From: Temperatibacter sp965603205
Lineage (GTDB): Bacteria; Pseudomonadota; Alphaproteobacteria; Sphingomonadales; Kordiimonadaceae
Length of the DNA: 64,000 bases
Reading direction: 5' to 3'
Assembly (NCBI GenBank): GCA_965603205.1
Contig: CBFDCC010000008.1
Location: forward strand, 62,001-126,000
Both the position numbers and the translations under genes were made by a program. Shown piece by piece: positions 35,772 through 43,514 of this stretch. The stretch's first letter is position 1. Every line of letters begins with the position of its first letter. The notes under the pieces are model-generated. The model saw nothing but the letters and a program-made list of their open reading frames with translations. It made no database searches and was not told the origin of the DNA.

Positions 35772-35978
35772 ATGGCTGCTGGTACAGTAAAATGGTTTAA
35801 TTCAACAAAAGGCTTCGGCTTCATTCAACCTGACGCAGGCGGAGACGATATATTTGTACATATCTCGGCTGTAGAGCGTGCGGGCCTTTCAGGCCTTAAC
35901 GATGATCAGAAAGTTACATATGAACTTACTGAAGATCGTCGCGGTCGCATGAGTGCTGACGACCTAAAGCTTGTTTAA
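35772..35978 (+). CDS. Cold-shock protein, CspA family
   Basis: 68 residues, one cold-shock domain with intact RNP1 (KGFGFIQP) and RNP2 (DIFVHIS). Paralogous to the protein at 24094-24297; the C-terminal strand region (TYELTEDRRGRMSADDLKLV) has diverged. AGGAG lies eight bases before the ATG. It is monocistronic with its own terminator. Confidence 0.95.
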   Translation: MAAGTVKWFNSTKGFGFIQPDAGGDDIFVHISAVERAGLSGLNDDQKVTYELTEDRRGRMSADDLKLV

Positions 35979-36002
35979 TTTATTAAACTCGTTTTTGTTT
36001 TT

Positions 36003-36033
36003 AAAAGGGTAGCTTAACGGCTACCCTTTTTTT
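36003..36033 (+). terminator. Terminator of the second cold-shock gene
   Basis: AAAAGGGTAGC (36003-36013) and GCTACCCTTTT (36020-36030) form a perfect 11-bp stem with a 6-nt loop and a following T run. The A run on the left may also let it stop leftward transcription from pseC. Confidence 0.88.
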
Positions 36034-36070
36034 ATAGCTTGATCCTAACGTCCGCGAATCGCATATTTTT

Positions 36071-37237
36071 TTAACAAGGGATAAGCGAAACCACGTCTTT
36101 TACATCATCATTTGTCATATTAGCGTGCAGAGGCAAGCTAAGTACTGATTCATAATAAGCCCGCGCGCCAGGCATCTCTTGCTCACCATATAGCTCTACA
36201 TAATAGGGCTGATCACATATGGGGATATAATGAATCTGCGTACCGACACCATAACCAGTCATTTTTTCCATCAATGATTTCTTGGACCTATTATCCATTA
36301 AATGGATTGCCATCAAATGCCATGCAGGTTTACCACTGCTATGGTTACAAACAAGCGTCACATCATCACGACCTGATAATAGGTCAGCGTAAGACGTAAC
36401 AAGACTATTACGTTTTTCAACAAACTGATCTAACTTTTTCAATTGTGACAGGCCTAATGCACAATGAATATCACTAGCGCGGTAATTATAACCAAGCTCA
36501 TGAAATTCATGATACCAAGGCGCGTCATGATCCTGCGCCCTACTGCCCTTAAAATGATCACTGTCTCGCACAAGACCGTGATGACGCAGTGAACGCATTC
36601 TATCAGCTAGTGCCGTATCTGATGTTGTAATAGCCCCGCCTTCACCCATGGCAATAGTTTTAACTGGATGAAACGAGAAACAGGTCATGACACCCGCACG
36701 GTCACAGCCCACAACCTTTAAATCTGTGTTATCATAAAACTCACTGCCTATAGCATGTGCGGCATCAACAACAACGGGGATACCCCATTCTTCACATAGA
36801 TCCATTATGGCGCTTAGATTACCCGCATTACCGTTCATCAATACGGGCATGACAGCCTTGACGCCCTCACCCGCTCTTTGCAGCGCGTCGGTTAAATGCA
36901 TGCATTCCATCAAGCCAGTTACAGGATTAACATCAGCAAAAATCACATCCCCGCCACAGGCCCTCACCATATTAGCTGTGGCAACAAAAGTCATGGCGGG
37001 TACAATAACCTTGTCGCCCACGCCTACACCAATTGCCAGCAACGCAAGGTGAAGGGCGGATGTACCGCTAGAGCAAACAACGGCCTCTGACGCCTTAACG
37101 CGCAAGACCAGTGCCTTTTCAAACTGCGATACTATTGGGCCTGTTGTTAAAAAGTCGCTCTTCAGCGCAGCGACAACTGCTTCAATATCATCGTCGTCAA
37201 TAACTTGGCGACCGTAGGGTAGGAAACCCTTCGCCAT
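36071..37237 (-). CDS. pseC: UDP-4-amino-4,6-dideoxy-N-acetyl-altrosamine transaminase
   Basis: 388 residues of the DegT/DnrJ/EryC1 aminotransferase family (PLP). PseC aminates the 4-keto sugar made by PseB, giving UDP-4-amino-4,6-dideoxy-beta-L-AltNAc. Visible motifs are LPYGRQVIDDDDIEAVVAAL, VCSSGTSALHLALLA, VVVDAAHAIGSEF (PLP-ring Asp) and CFSFHPVKTIAMGEGGAI with the Schiff-base Lys near residue 185. It follows pseB on the minus strand with a 2-bp gap, so the two are translationally linked. Assignment to PseC rather than another nucleotide-sugar aminotransferase rests on this pairing and on the divergent pseI. Confidence 0.9.
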   Translation of the reverse strand: MAKGFLPYGRQVIDDDDIEAVVAALKSDFLTTGPIVSQFEKALVLRVKASEAVVCSSGTSALHLALLAIGVGVGDKVIVPAMTFVATANMVRACGGDVIFADVNPVTGLMECMHLTDALQRAGEGVKAVMPVLMNGNAGNLSAIMDLCEEWGIPVVVDAAHAIGSEFYDNTDLKVVGCDRAGVMTCFSFHPVKTIAMGEGGAITTSDTALADRMRSLRHHGLVRDSDHFKGSRAQDHDAPWYHEFHELGYNYRASDIHCALGLSQLKKLDQFVEKRNSLVTSYADLLSGRDDVTLVCNHSSGKPAWHLMAIHLMDNRSKKSLMEKMTGYGVGTQIHYIPICDQPYYVELYGEQEMPGARAYYESVLSLPLHANMTNDDVKDVVSLIPC

Positions 37238-37239
37238 GT

Positions 37240-38271
37240 CTAAGCCCTTCTATCCGTAGGGATCATCGCCTTTAACTCGTCTGGCGTTAACCATTCATCA
37301 TTGCTGTCACTCGCGTAACGGAACTCTTCCTTGACAGGCTGAAATCCTTCGCTAGCAAATGATTTTCGCTCCCAATAGACCCATTCTGGCTCAATGATAT
37401 AACGATCACCAGCATCCACAACATTATGCGATACATGCTCTGATATCATGACTTCATGCAGCTTTTCGCCAGGGCGTTTACCAATAATTTTATAAGGCAT
37501 TCCTGGTGAAATGGCTTCGGCCAAATCGGTTATGCGCGTGCTAGGTATTTTAGGCACAAAAATTTCACCGCCACGCATCATAGCGGTCGTGGACAGTACA
37601 AAATCCACAGCTTGATCCAGCGTGATCCAAAACCTGGTCATACGCTCATCAGTGATCGGTAATTCAGTAGCGCCTTCTGATAATATTTTTTGAAAAAACG
37701 GCACTACACTACCCAATGATCCCACAACATTACCGTATCGAACCACAGACATACGAGAGCCTTCTTGACCAGAATAGCTGTTTGAGGCAACAAATATTTT
37801 ATCGGATGCAAGCTTGCTAGCCCCGTATAAATTAATAGGGTCACAGGCTTTATCAGTCGACAGGGCAATCACTTGTGCCACACCAGCATCGATAGCCGCG
37901 CGGGCCACATTTTCAGCGCCGATTACATTGGTGCCAATACATTCAAACGGATTATATTCGGCAATAGGTACCTGTTTTAGCGCTGCTGCGTGATAAACAA
38001 TATCAACATTGCGCATAGCCATTTTAAGACGGTCAGCATCACGTACATCGCCAATGAAAGAACGCACAATTCGCTTTTCCTCACCTGACAGACCATCAAG
38101 CATGGCCATATGTTGATGTTCCCCACGAGAGTATATGGCAATACGTCGCGGCTTATATTCACTCAGCAAGCGTTTAAGCAATGCCTTGCCAAAGGAACCT
38201 GTGCCACCCGTTATGAGAATAGATTTACCATCAAGCGCTGGTTTTGTTTTATCTGTAATGAATCGTTTCAA
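37240..38271 (-). CDS. pseB: UDP-N-acetylglucosamine 4,6-dehydratase (inverting)
   Basis: 343 residues from a TTG at 38271 preceded by AGGGG; the frame is open to 38373, but the upstream Met choices lack ribosome-binding sites and lie outside the domain. It is a short-chain dehydrogenase with bound NADP: GKSILITGGTGSFGKALL, VYHAAALKQVP, ALSTDKACDPINLYGASK (YxxxK catalytic pair) and RYGNVVGSLGSVVPFF are PseB/FlaA1 hallmarks. It dehydrates UDP-GlcNAc with C5 inversion, the first step to pseudaminic acid. It is divergent from pseI, so the 166-bp gap holds promoters for both arms of the locus. Confidence 0.92.
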   Translation of the reverse strand: MKRFITDKTKPALDGKSILITGGTGSFGKALLKRLLSEYKPRRIAIYSRGEHQHMAMLDGLSGEEKRIVRSFIGDVRDADRLKMAMRNVDIVYHAAALKQVPIAEYNPFECIGTNVIGAENVARAAIDAGVAQVIALSTDKACDPINLYGASKLASDKIFVASNSYSGQEGSRMSVVRYGNVVGSLGSVVPFFQKILSEGATELPITDERMTRFWITLDQAVDFVLSTTAMMRGGEIFVPKIPSTRITDLAEAISPGMPYKIIGKRPGEKLHEVMISEHVSHNVVDAGDRYIIEPEWVYWERKSFASEGFQPVKEEFRYASDSNDEWLTPDELKAMIPTDRRA

Positions 38272-38437
38272 GACTTCACCCCTAATCATCTTTGATGAAA
38301 TTGCTATATTTTTCAAAAGACTAGCATATAGAAATACTCCCTCAAACTGAATAATGCCTTTATCAATAGACAAGGGCGATCTTTTTAACCTATAGTTTTG
38401 AAAACATTGGATAATTTAGTCATGGTAGCCATATAAA

Positions 38438-39502
38438 ATGACCAACTCTCGGTTCAACGATATATTTCAAATAGCAGACAGAGCTATTGGGGCAGGATGT
38501 AAGCCGCTGGTGATTGCTGAAATATCTGGCAATCATGGTGGATCGCTAGAACAAGGATTGTCTCTTATTGAGGCCTGCGCAGATGCTGGCGCGGAGATGG
38601 TTAAATTTCAAAGCTATACCCCAGATACCATCACGCTCAACAGCGACGCGCCTGCTTTCCGCGTTGAGGCAGAGCTTTGGAAGGGGCAAACGCTGTATAA
38701 TCTCTATGAGAAAGCCCACACGCCCTTTGAGTGGCATGAAGCTTTATTTGCCAAATGTCACGCGCTTGGCATGATACCGATCAGCTCCCCCTTCGATAAC
38801 TCCGCCGTTGATATGTTAGAAGGTTTGGGCTGCGCTGCCTATAAGGTTGCTTCGTGTGAGCTGGTGGATTTTGGCCTAATAAGACGTATTGCAGCAACAG
38901 GAAAACCAGTCATAGTCTCTAGTGGCGCTGCCAATATCACCGAGATAGCTGAAGCTTTAGACTTACTGCATGAACTTGGGGTTAGGGATGTTTGCTTGCT
39001 CCACTGTATCAGCGCCTACCCAACAGGCCACAAAGACGCTAATTTAGCGACTATCACTGACTATAAAGCGCGCTTTAATCTACCTGTTGGTTTTTCTGAT
39101 CACACTATGGGACTAGTGGCACCTATTGCAGCAACAGCGCTGGGTGCCTGTATCATTGAAAAACATATCTGCCACTCAGTTGATGATGGCTCTGTTGATA
39201 GCGCCTTCTCATTAGAGACTGCCGATCTAAATGGTTTAATTCAGGGTGTTGAGCAAGCGTATATGAGCGTGGGTACGCCAAAATCAGCGCCGCTAGATAT
39301 TGAGTTAGAGAGCCTGCGCTTCAGACGGTCCTTATTTGTTGTCGAAGATATAAAAGCTGGTGAGACTATTGCGGCAAAGCATATTGCCAGTGTCAGACCT
39401 GCGGGCGGCCTACATACTAAACATATGACCGACATCATCGGCAAGACTGCAAAAGACAACATCACGACGGGCACACCCACATCATGGGATTTATTTGAGT
39501 GA
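38438..39502 (+). CDS. pseI: Pseudaminic acid synthase (NeuB/SpsE family)
   Basis: 354 residues. An N-terminal NeuB TIM barrel (AEISGNHGGSLEQGLSLI, MVKFQSYTPDTITL, ISSPFDNSAVDML, KVASCELVDFGLIR, LLHCISAYPT, VGFSDHTMG) is followed by a C-terminal SAF (antifreeze-like) domain from about residue 290 (RSLFVVEDIKAGETI, HIASVRPAGGL). It condenses PEP with the 2,4-diacetamido-trideoxy hexose to give the nine-carbon acid. PseI-type spacing and the adjacent pseB/pseC favour pseudaminic over legionaminic or sialic acid. It is the first gene of the rightward operon. Confidence 0.92.
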   Translation: MTNSRFNDIFQIADRAIGAGCKPLVIAEISGNHGGSLEQGLSLIEACADAGAEMVKFQSYTPDTITLNSDAPAFRVEAELWKGQTLYNLYEKAHTPFEWHEALFAKCHALGMIPISSPFDNSAVDMLEGLGCAAYKVASCELVDFGLIRRIAATGKPVIVSSGAANITEIAEALDLLHELGVRDVCLLHCISAYPTGHKDANLATITDYKARFNLPVGFSDHTMGLVAPIAATALGACIIEKHICHSVDDGSVDSAFSLETADLNGLIQGVEQAYMSVGTPKSAPLDIELESLRFRRSLFVVEDIKAGETIAAKHIASVRPAGGLHTKHMTDIIGKTAKDNITTGTPTSWDLFE

Positions 39503-39506
39503 TATC

Positions 39507-40418
39507 ATGAATGTCTTAATTACCAGTGCAGCAGCTAAGATACCACTCATTGAGATGTTTATGACTATCGACAGCTGCGCCGTCATAGCCGCCGATAGTG
39601 ATCCCACATGCCCCGCCAGCAAAGTCGCAGATAGATTCGAGCTTTTACCCCTAGATAATGATCCAATGTATCGGGAAAGACTACTGAGCATCTGCAAGCA
39701 ACATAGCATCCAACTTATTATCCCCACGCGTGACGCTGAATTACCGCTGTTGCTCTCAATGAAAGCTACTCTTCATGACATAGGTATATACCTACCCTTG
39801 CCAGACAAAGAGGCTTTAGATAGTTGCCTTGATAAAATCGAATTTCATGACTTTTGCCTGCGTGAGGGCTTTCCTGTACTGCCACGCCTCATAGGTAAAC
39901 AAGCGACGGCATCATTTGCGCGTCATCGGTTTGGTGCTGGTAGTAAGACTAGCGCTGAACTTACCCCAGACAGCATGCTTGATGACCCTGATGATTATCT
40001 GATCCAGCCCATTTGCACTTTTCCAGAATATAGCTGTGATCTTCTAATGGACTTCACTGGCAAGCCTGTACAAGCAGTTGTGCGCGAGCGGCAAAAAATT
40101 ACAGCCGGCGAGAGCTGGAAGACACAAGTTGTTGATATACCTATTCTCGGTGATATGGCCATGGGTATAGGGCGGAAACTAGGCCTAAAGGGGCATAATC
40201 TAGTACAGTTCTTCTATTGCCCAGATACGGGTCCATATGTAATAGAAGTTAATGCACGTTTTGGCGGTGCATCATATCTAAGCATTAAGGCTGGATTAAA
40301 TTCCCCTGAGCAGTTAGTGGGAATGATCAATGGGGAAATAGCCAAACCCCACACCATACAAATGGGACTCTCTAGTCAAAAGACTGATAATGGAGTGATA
40401 CACTATCATGCCTCATAA
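39507..40418 (+). CDS. ATP-grasp domain protein of the nonulosonate locus
   Basis: 303 residues from an ATG 4 bp after the pseI stop; an in-frame TTG at 39495 overlaps pseI. The N-terminal MNVLITSAAAKIPLIEMF is a PylC/CarB-like pre-ATP-grasp Rossmann fold, PTRDAELPLLL follows, and the ATP-grasp signature YVIEVNARFGGASYLSIKAG is near residue 250. ATP-grasp ligases join a carboxylate to an amine or thiol via an acyl phosphate. Proteins of this type recur in sps/pse clusters, but I know of no proven reaction; amide-forming N-acyl decoration of the sugar is one possibility. It overlaps pseG by 11 bp. Confidence 0.82.
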   Translation: MNVLITSAAAKIPLIEMFMTIDSCAVIAADSDPTCPASKVADRFELLPLDNDPMYRERLLSICKQHSIQLIIPTRDAELPLLLSMKATLHDIGIYLPLPDKEALDSCLDKIEFHDFCLREGFPVLPRLIGKQATASFARHRFGAGSKTSAELTPDSMLDDPDDYLIQPICTFPEYSCDLLMDFTGKPVQAVVRERQKITAGESWKTQVVDIPILGDMAMGIGRKLGLKGHNLVQFFYCPDTGPYVIEVNARFGGASYLSIKAGLNSPEQLVGMINGEIAKPHTIQMGLSSQKTDNGVIHYHAS

Positions 40419-41340
40419 TATACAGTTTCATATTGAATGCGGCGGCGCTGCTGGTATGGGGCGCGTAAGGCGCTCGTTAGTGTTGGCTCAAGCATTATGG
40501 GCCAAGGGCGCTACCTGCTTTATCAATTTCACTGATCCTGTAGGTAATGATCTTTGTTATGATTTTGGCTTCTTCCCAGAGGAGGCACCCCAACTATCAG
40601 ACATTGATTTAAACATCATTGATGCCTGCCCTGCATACCGCGATCAATGCCTAGATACTTATGACACAAAAGCCTGCGTGATTGACGATATTGGTATCCA
40701 TCCATGTCAGGCAGATATTGTTGTTAATCCTAATTTATACTCTGACATGCTATCTTATAACGGATACGTAATTAATTATATTTTAGACAACAAAGACCAT
40801 CACTTGGTTGATGCTGCGTTTTTCGCTAAAAGCGGTGCTGCCCAAATCAGGGATCAAATACTCGTTAGTTTTGGCGGCATAGATATAGGACAGTTTGCTG
40901 GTCCCATTATCCGTACATTAATGACCAAGACTGATTTAAAAATTGTCTGGGCTAAAGCCAACACCGAGCCATTACCCCCCATGTTAACAAAATGGATAGA
41001 TAGCACAGATCAAGTCACCATGATTGAAATGGCGGACATGCCGTCCGAGTTACAAAAAAGTAGCCTTTATATTGGAGCCGCTGGCACTACAAGTTTGGAA
41101 GCATTAGCAGCGGGCGCCAAGGTCACAGTTTGTAGCGTGGTAAATGATCAATATCAGAATATGAAATGTCTAAACGACATGGGGTATGCAGCAATTGAAA
41201 ATTTAAATCCAGAAATGATGGTGACACTAGGCCTGAATGTCATGGATGACGTCCATTCAGATGCCCCCATCACCAAAGAGGGGCCAAGCCTAATAGCAGA
41301 AGAGATTACAAAGTACCTAAAGGGTGAAATAACCTCATGA
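40408..41340 (+). CDS. PseG/SpsG-like UDP-sugar hydrolase, variant active site
   Basis: 310 residues of the GT-B fold. PseG removes UDP from UDP-2,4-diacetamido-2,4,6-trideoxy-beta-L-altrose before PseI acts. The N-terminal loop reads AAGMGRVRRSLVLAQAL, so Arg19 stands where PseG has its essential His (pattern GxGHxxR). The remaining pattern is preserved: KACVIDDIGIHPCQADIVVN, LVSFGGIDIGQF and YIGAAGTTSLEALAAG. Overlaps with both neighbours (11 bp and 4 bp) show it is expressed as part of the operon. Either catalysis is altered or the protein has another role. The symbol is left blank for that reason. Confidence 0.82.
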   Translation: MPHNIQFHIECGGAAGMGRVRRSLVLAQALWAKGATCFINFTDPVGNDLCYDFGFFPEEAPQLSDIDLNIIDACPAYRDQCLDTYDTKACVIDDIGIHPCQADIVVNPNLYSDMLSYNGYVINYILDNKDHHLVDAAFFAKSGAAQIRDQILVSFGGIDIGQFAGPIIRTLMTKTDLKIVWAKANTEPLPPMLTKWIDSTDQVTMIEMADMPSELQKSSLYIGAAGTTSLEALAAGAKVTVCSVVNDQYQNMKCLNDMGYAAIENLNPEMMVTLGLNVMDDVHSDAPITKEGPSLIAEEITKYLKGEITS

Positions 41341-41987
41341 TCACCACATTGCTATTGGATATGGATAACACACTCTATAGTGAGCGCGATTACGTGCTAA
41401 GCGGGCTAACGGCCATTGCTGAACATTTAAATAGTCACGATGGCATAAACGCTATTGAGGCTTTAGCCTATATGGTGGAAATTTTAGACCATGAAGGACG
41501 GGGTAAAATATTTAACCGCACCCTAGAGTATTACAGCCTTCCATCATCTGATGAGACCATTCAGGCACTTGTTCAAATCTACCGCAATCATAAACCATCA
41601 ATCCGTCTCTATGATGGTGTTTTTGAAACGATCCATCAGCTAAAATCTACCTATAAATTAGCCATTGTTACTGATGGCATGACCATAATGCAGCAGCGAA
41701 AAGTCGCAGCGCTTAGTCTAGACACGTTAATTGATACCATTGTTTATTCTTGGGCTGAAGATGCACCAAAGCCTGACCCTAAAGGATTTCAAAAAGCGCT
41801 GGATTTGCTCGGCAGCACAAGGCAGCAAGCCATGATCATTGGGGACAATCCAGTTAATGACGGCGAGGCCGCAGCTGCGCTTAATATTCCTTTTGTTCAA
41901 GTCATGACAGATAACCACCCCCATGCTAATAATAACGCTATTGAGAGTTTCAATCATCTACCAAACTATTTGGATCAATTAATATGA
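41337..41987 (+). CDS. HAD-family hydrolase of the nonulosonate locus
   Basis: 216 residues, HAD-IA type with a helical cap. Motif I is LLLDMDNTLYSE (nucleophile Asp8, acid/base Asp10), motif II VTDGM, motif III a Lys in EDAPKPDPKGF and motif IV GDNPVNDGEAA. Such enzymes dephosphorylate sugar phosphates or nucleotides. Starts and stops overlap by 4 bp (ATGA) on both sides, so it is integral to the operon. The known pseudaminic pathway has no phosphatase step, so its substrate is open: a phosphorylated nonulosonate, as in the NANP type, or a by-product nucleotide. Confidence 0.85.
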   Translation: MITTLLLDMDNTLYSERDYVLSGLTAIAEHLNSHDGINAIEALAYMVEILDHEGRGKIFNRTLEYYSLPSSDETIQALVQIYRNHKPSIRLYDGVFETIHQLKSTYKLAIVTDGMTIMQQRKVAALSLDTLIDTIVYSWAEDAPKPDPKGFQKALDLLGSTRQQAMIIGDNPVNDGEAAAALNIPFVQVMTDNHPHANNNAIESFNHLPNYLDQLI

Positions 41988-42751
41988 CGAGCGTTATCTG
42001 CATCATTCAGGCCCGTATGGGGTCTTCACGTTTACCTGGTAAGGTTATGCTTGATCTAGCAGACGAGAGGGTCATTAGCCATGTGATCAGACGTTGCAAA
42101 GCCATACCATCCGTTAGCATGGTGATTTGTGCCTGCCCAAATGACAGCGCTAATGATCCACTCGTCGCCTTCGCACAAGACTGTGGCGCTGAAACATTTA
42201 GAGGTAGCGAGGACGATGTATTAGCGCGTTATTACTTAGCCGCCAAGCCGCATAATCCTGACTATGTGATGCGCGTTACATCTGATTGCCCCTTGCTCGA
42301 TCCTGATGTTTGTGAAGATTTAGTTCAAAATGTGATATCGGGCGGCGCTGACTATGGCGGCAATGGTGGCTATCCCCACGGCCTCGACTGTGAAGTTATG
42401 ACATTCAAGGCCTTAGAGGAGGCCTATAACACCGCCACGCACGCTGGTGACCGCGAGCATGTGACGCTATGGATTAAACGTCAAAATCATTATAAGACTG
42501 CCCATATAACTTGCGCTATTCCGGGCAGTCACGATCATCGTTGGGTGCTGGATTATCCAGAGGATCGCACCTTCATGGACACGCTGTTTAAATATCTACC
42601 AACAACCCCTGCTATGCCCACGTGGCAAGAAGTCGTTGCAGTCGTAGACAAACACCCTGAACTGAAGTCGTTAAATGCTGCACAGGCCAGTATGTGGGCA
42701 AATGCCAATAAGGCCATCATGGCCGATGCCGTTAAAGATGATGCTAAATGA
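41984..42751 (+). CDS. SpsF-like cytidylyltransferase
   Basis: 255 residues with a nucleotidyltransferase start IIQARMGSSRLPGKVMLDL, then FRGSEDDVLARYYLAAK, VMRVTSDCPLLDPDV and GYPHGLDCEVMTFKAL. This is the SpsF type found beside SpsE/SpsG homologues in Bacillus-like spore-coat polysaccharide loci, not the PARGGSKRIPRKN type of NeuA/PseF. In this operon it is the only candidate for CMP activation of the nine-carbon acid. It overlaps the HAD gene and the pseudouridine synthase gene by 4 bp each. Confidence 0.85.
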   Translation: MTSVICIIQARMGSSRLPGKVMLDLADERVISHVIRRCKAIPSVSMVICACPNDSANDPLVAFAQDCGAETFRGSEDDVLARYYLAAKPHNPDYVMRVTSDCPLLDPDVCEDLVQNVISGGADYGGNGGYPHGLDCEVMTFKALEEAYNTATHAGDREHVTLWIKRQNHYKTAHITCAIPGSHDHRWVLDYPEDRTFMDTLFKYLPTTPAMPTWQEVVAVVDKHPELKSLNAAQASMWANANKAIMADAVKDDAK

Positions 42752-43413
42752 CCACTGTCAAACCACTGATATACCGCCCGCCGATGGACCCTTTTTTAAC
42801 GATCCTTCATGAAGACAATGATATTATCGTGCTCGACAAACAAAGCGGTCTGTTAACGGTTCCCGGCAAACCCGCATCTCACCGCGACTGCCTAGAGTCT
42901 CGCGTTAACGCAGAATACGGTGTTGCTACCATCGTACACCGCCTCGACATGGAAACATCGGGGGTGATTATCATGGCCCGTACTATGGCGGCGCACCGTC
43001 ATCTATCGAAACAGTTCGAGGTGAGGCAAACCCAAAAGACATATATTGCACGTGTTTTTGGTAGCGTTGAAAAAGAGGAAGGTTCTATTGATTTGCCGTT
43101 AATTTGTGACTGGCCAAACCGCCCCAAGCAAATGGTAGATCATGAGAAGGGAAAACCCGCCCTCACCCATTATAGCGTGATAGAGCGAGAGAAAAATGCA
43201 ACAAGGCTGTCACTAAAACCCATAACAGGACGGTCGCATCAGCTTCGCGTCCATATGCTCAGCCTAGGTCATGTGATACTTGGTGATAATCTATACGCAT
43301 CAGGCGAAGCCCACGCTATGGCGGAGCGCCTGCAACTACATGCTGCGACGCTGGCACTTACACACCCCATTTCAGGTGCCCCCATGAGTTTTACAGCGCC
43401 TATTCCATTCTAG
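42748..43413 (+). CDS. rluA: RluA-family pseudouridine synthase
   Basis: 221 residues with the RluA core: IIVLDKQSGLLTVPGK, the catalytic loop IVHRLDMETSGVIIMA (Asp near residue 73), KTYIARVFG and GRSHQLRVHMLSLGHVILGD. No S4 domain is present, as in RluA and TruC. Target specificity (23S U746 and tRNA U32 for E. coli RluA) is inferred from similarity. Its ATGA overlap with the SpsF-like gene places an RNA-modification gene at the end of the sugar operon. It is probably a passenger but is translationally coupled. Confidence 0.85.
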   Translation: MTTVKPLIYRPPMDPFLTILHEDNDIIVLDKQSGLLTVPGKPASHRDCLESRVNAEYGVATIVHRLDMETSGVIIMARTMAAHRHLSKQFEVRQTQKTYIARVFGSVEKEEGSIDLPLICDWPNRPKQMVDHEKGKPALTHYSVIEREKNATRLSLKPITGRSHQLRVHMLSLGHVILGDNLYASGEAHAMAERLQLHAATLALTHPISGAPMSFTAPIPF

Positions 43414-43514
43414 AGCCATTTTAGGCTCATGATATACTTGCCCCAACAGATCAGATGTGACAGGTTGCTATCAATTAAAATATTTAGGGATTTCAGGGAA
43501 AAGGCACGACCACT

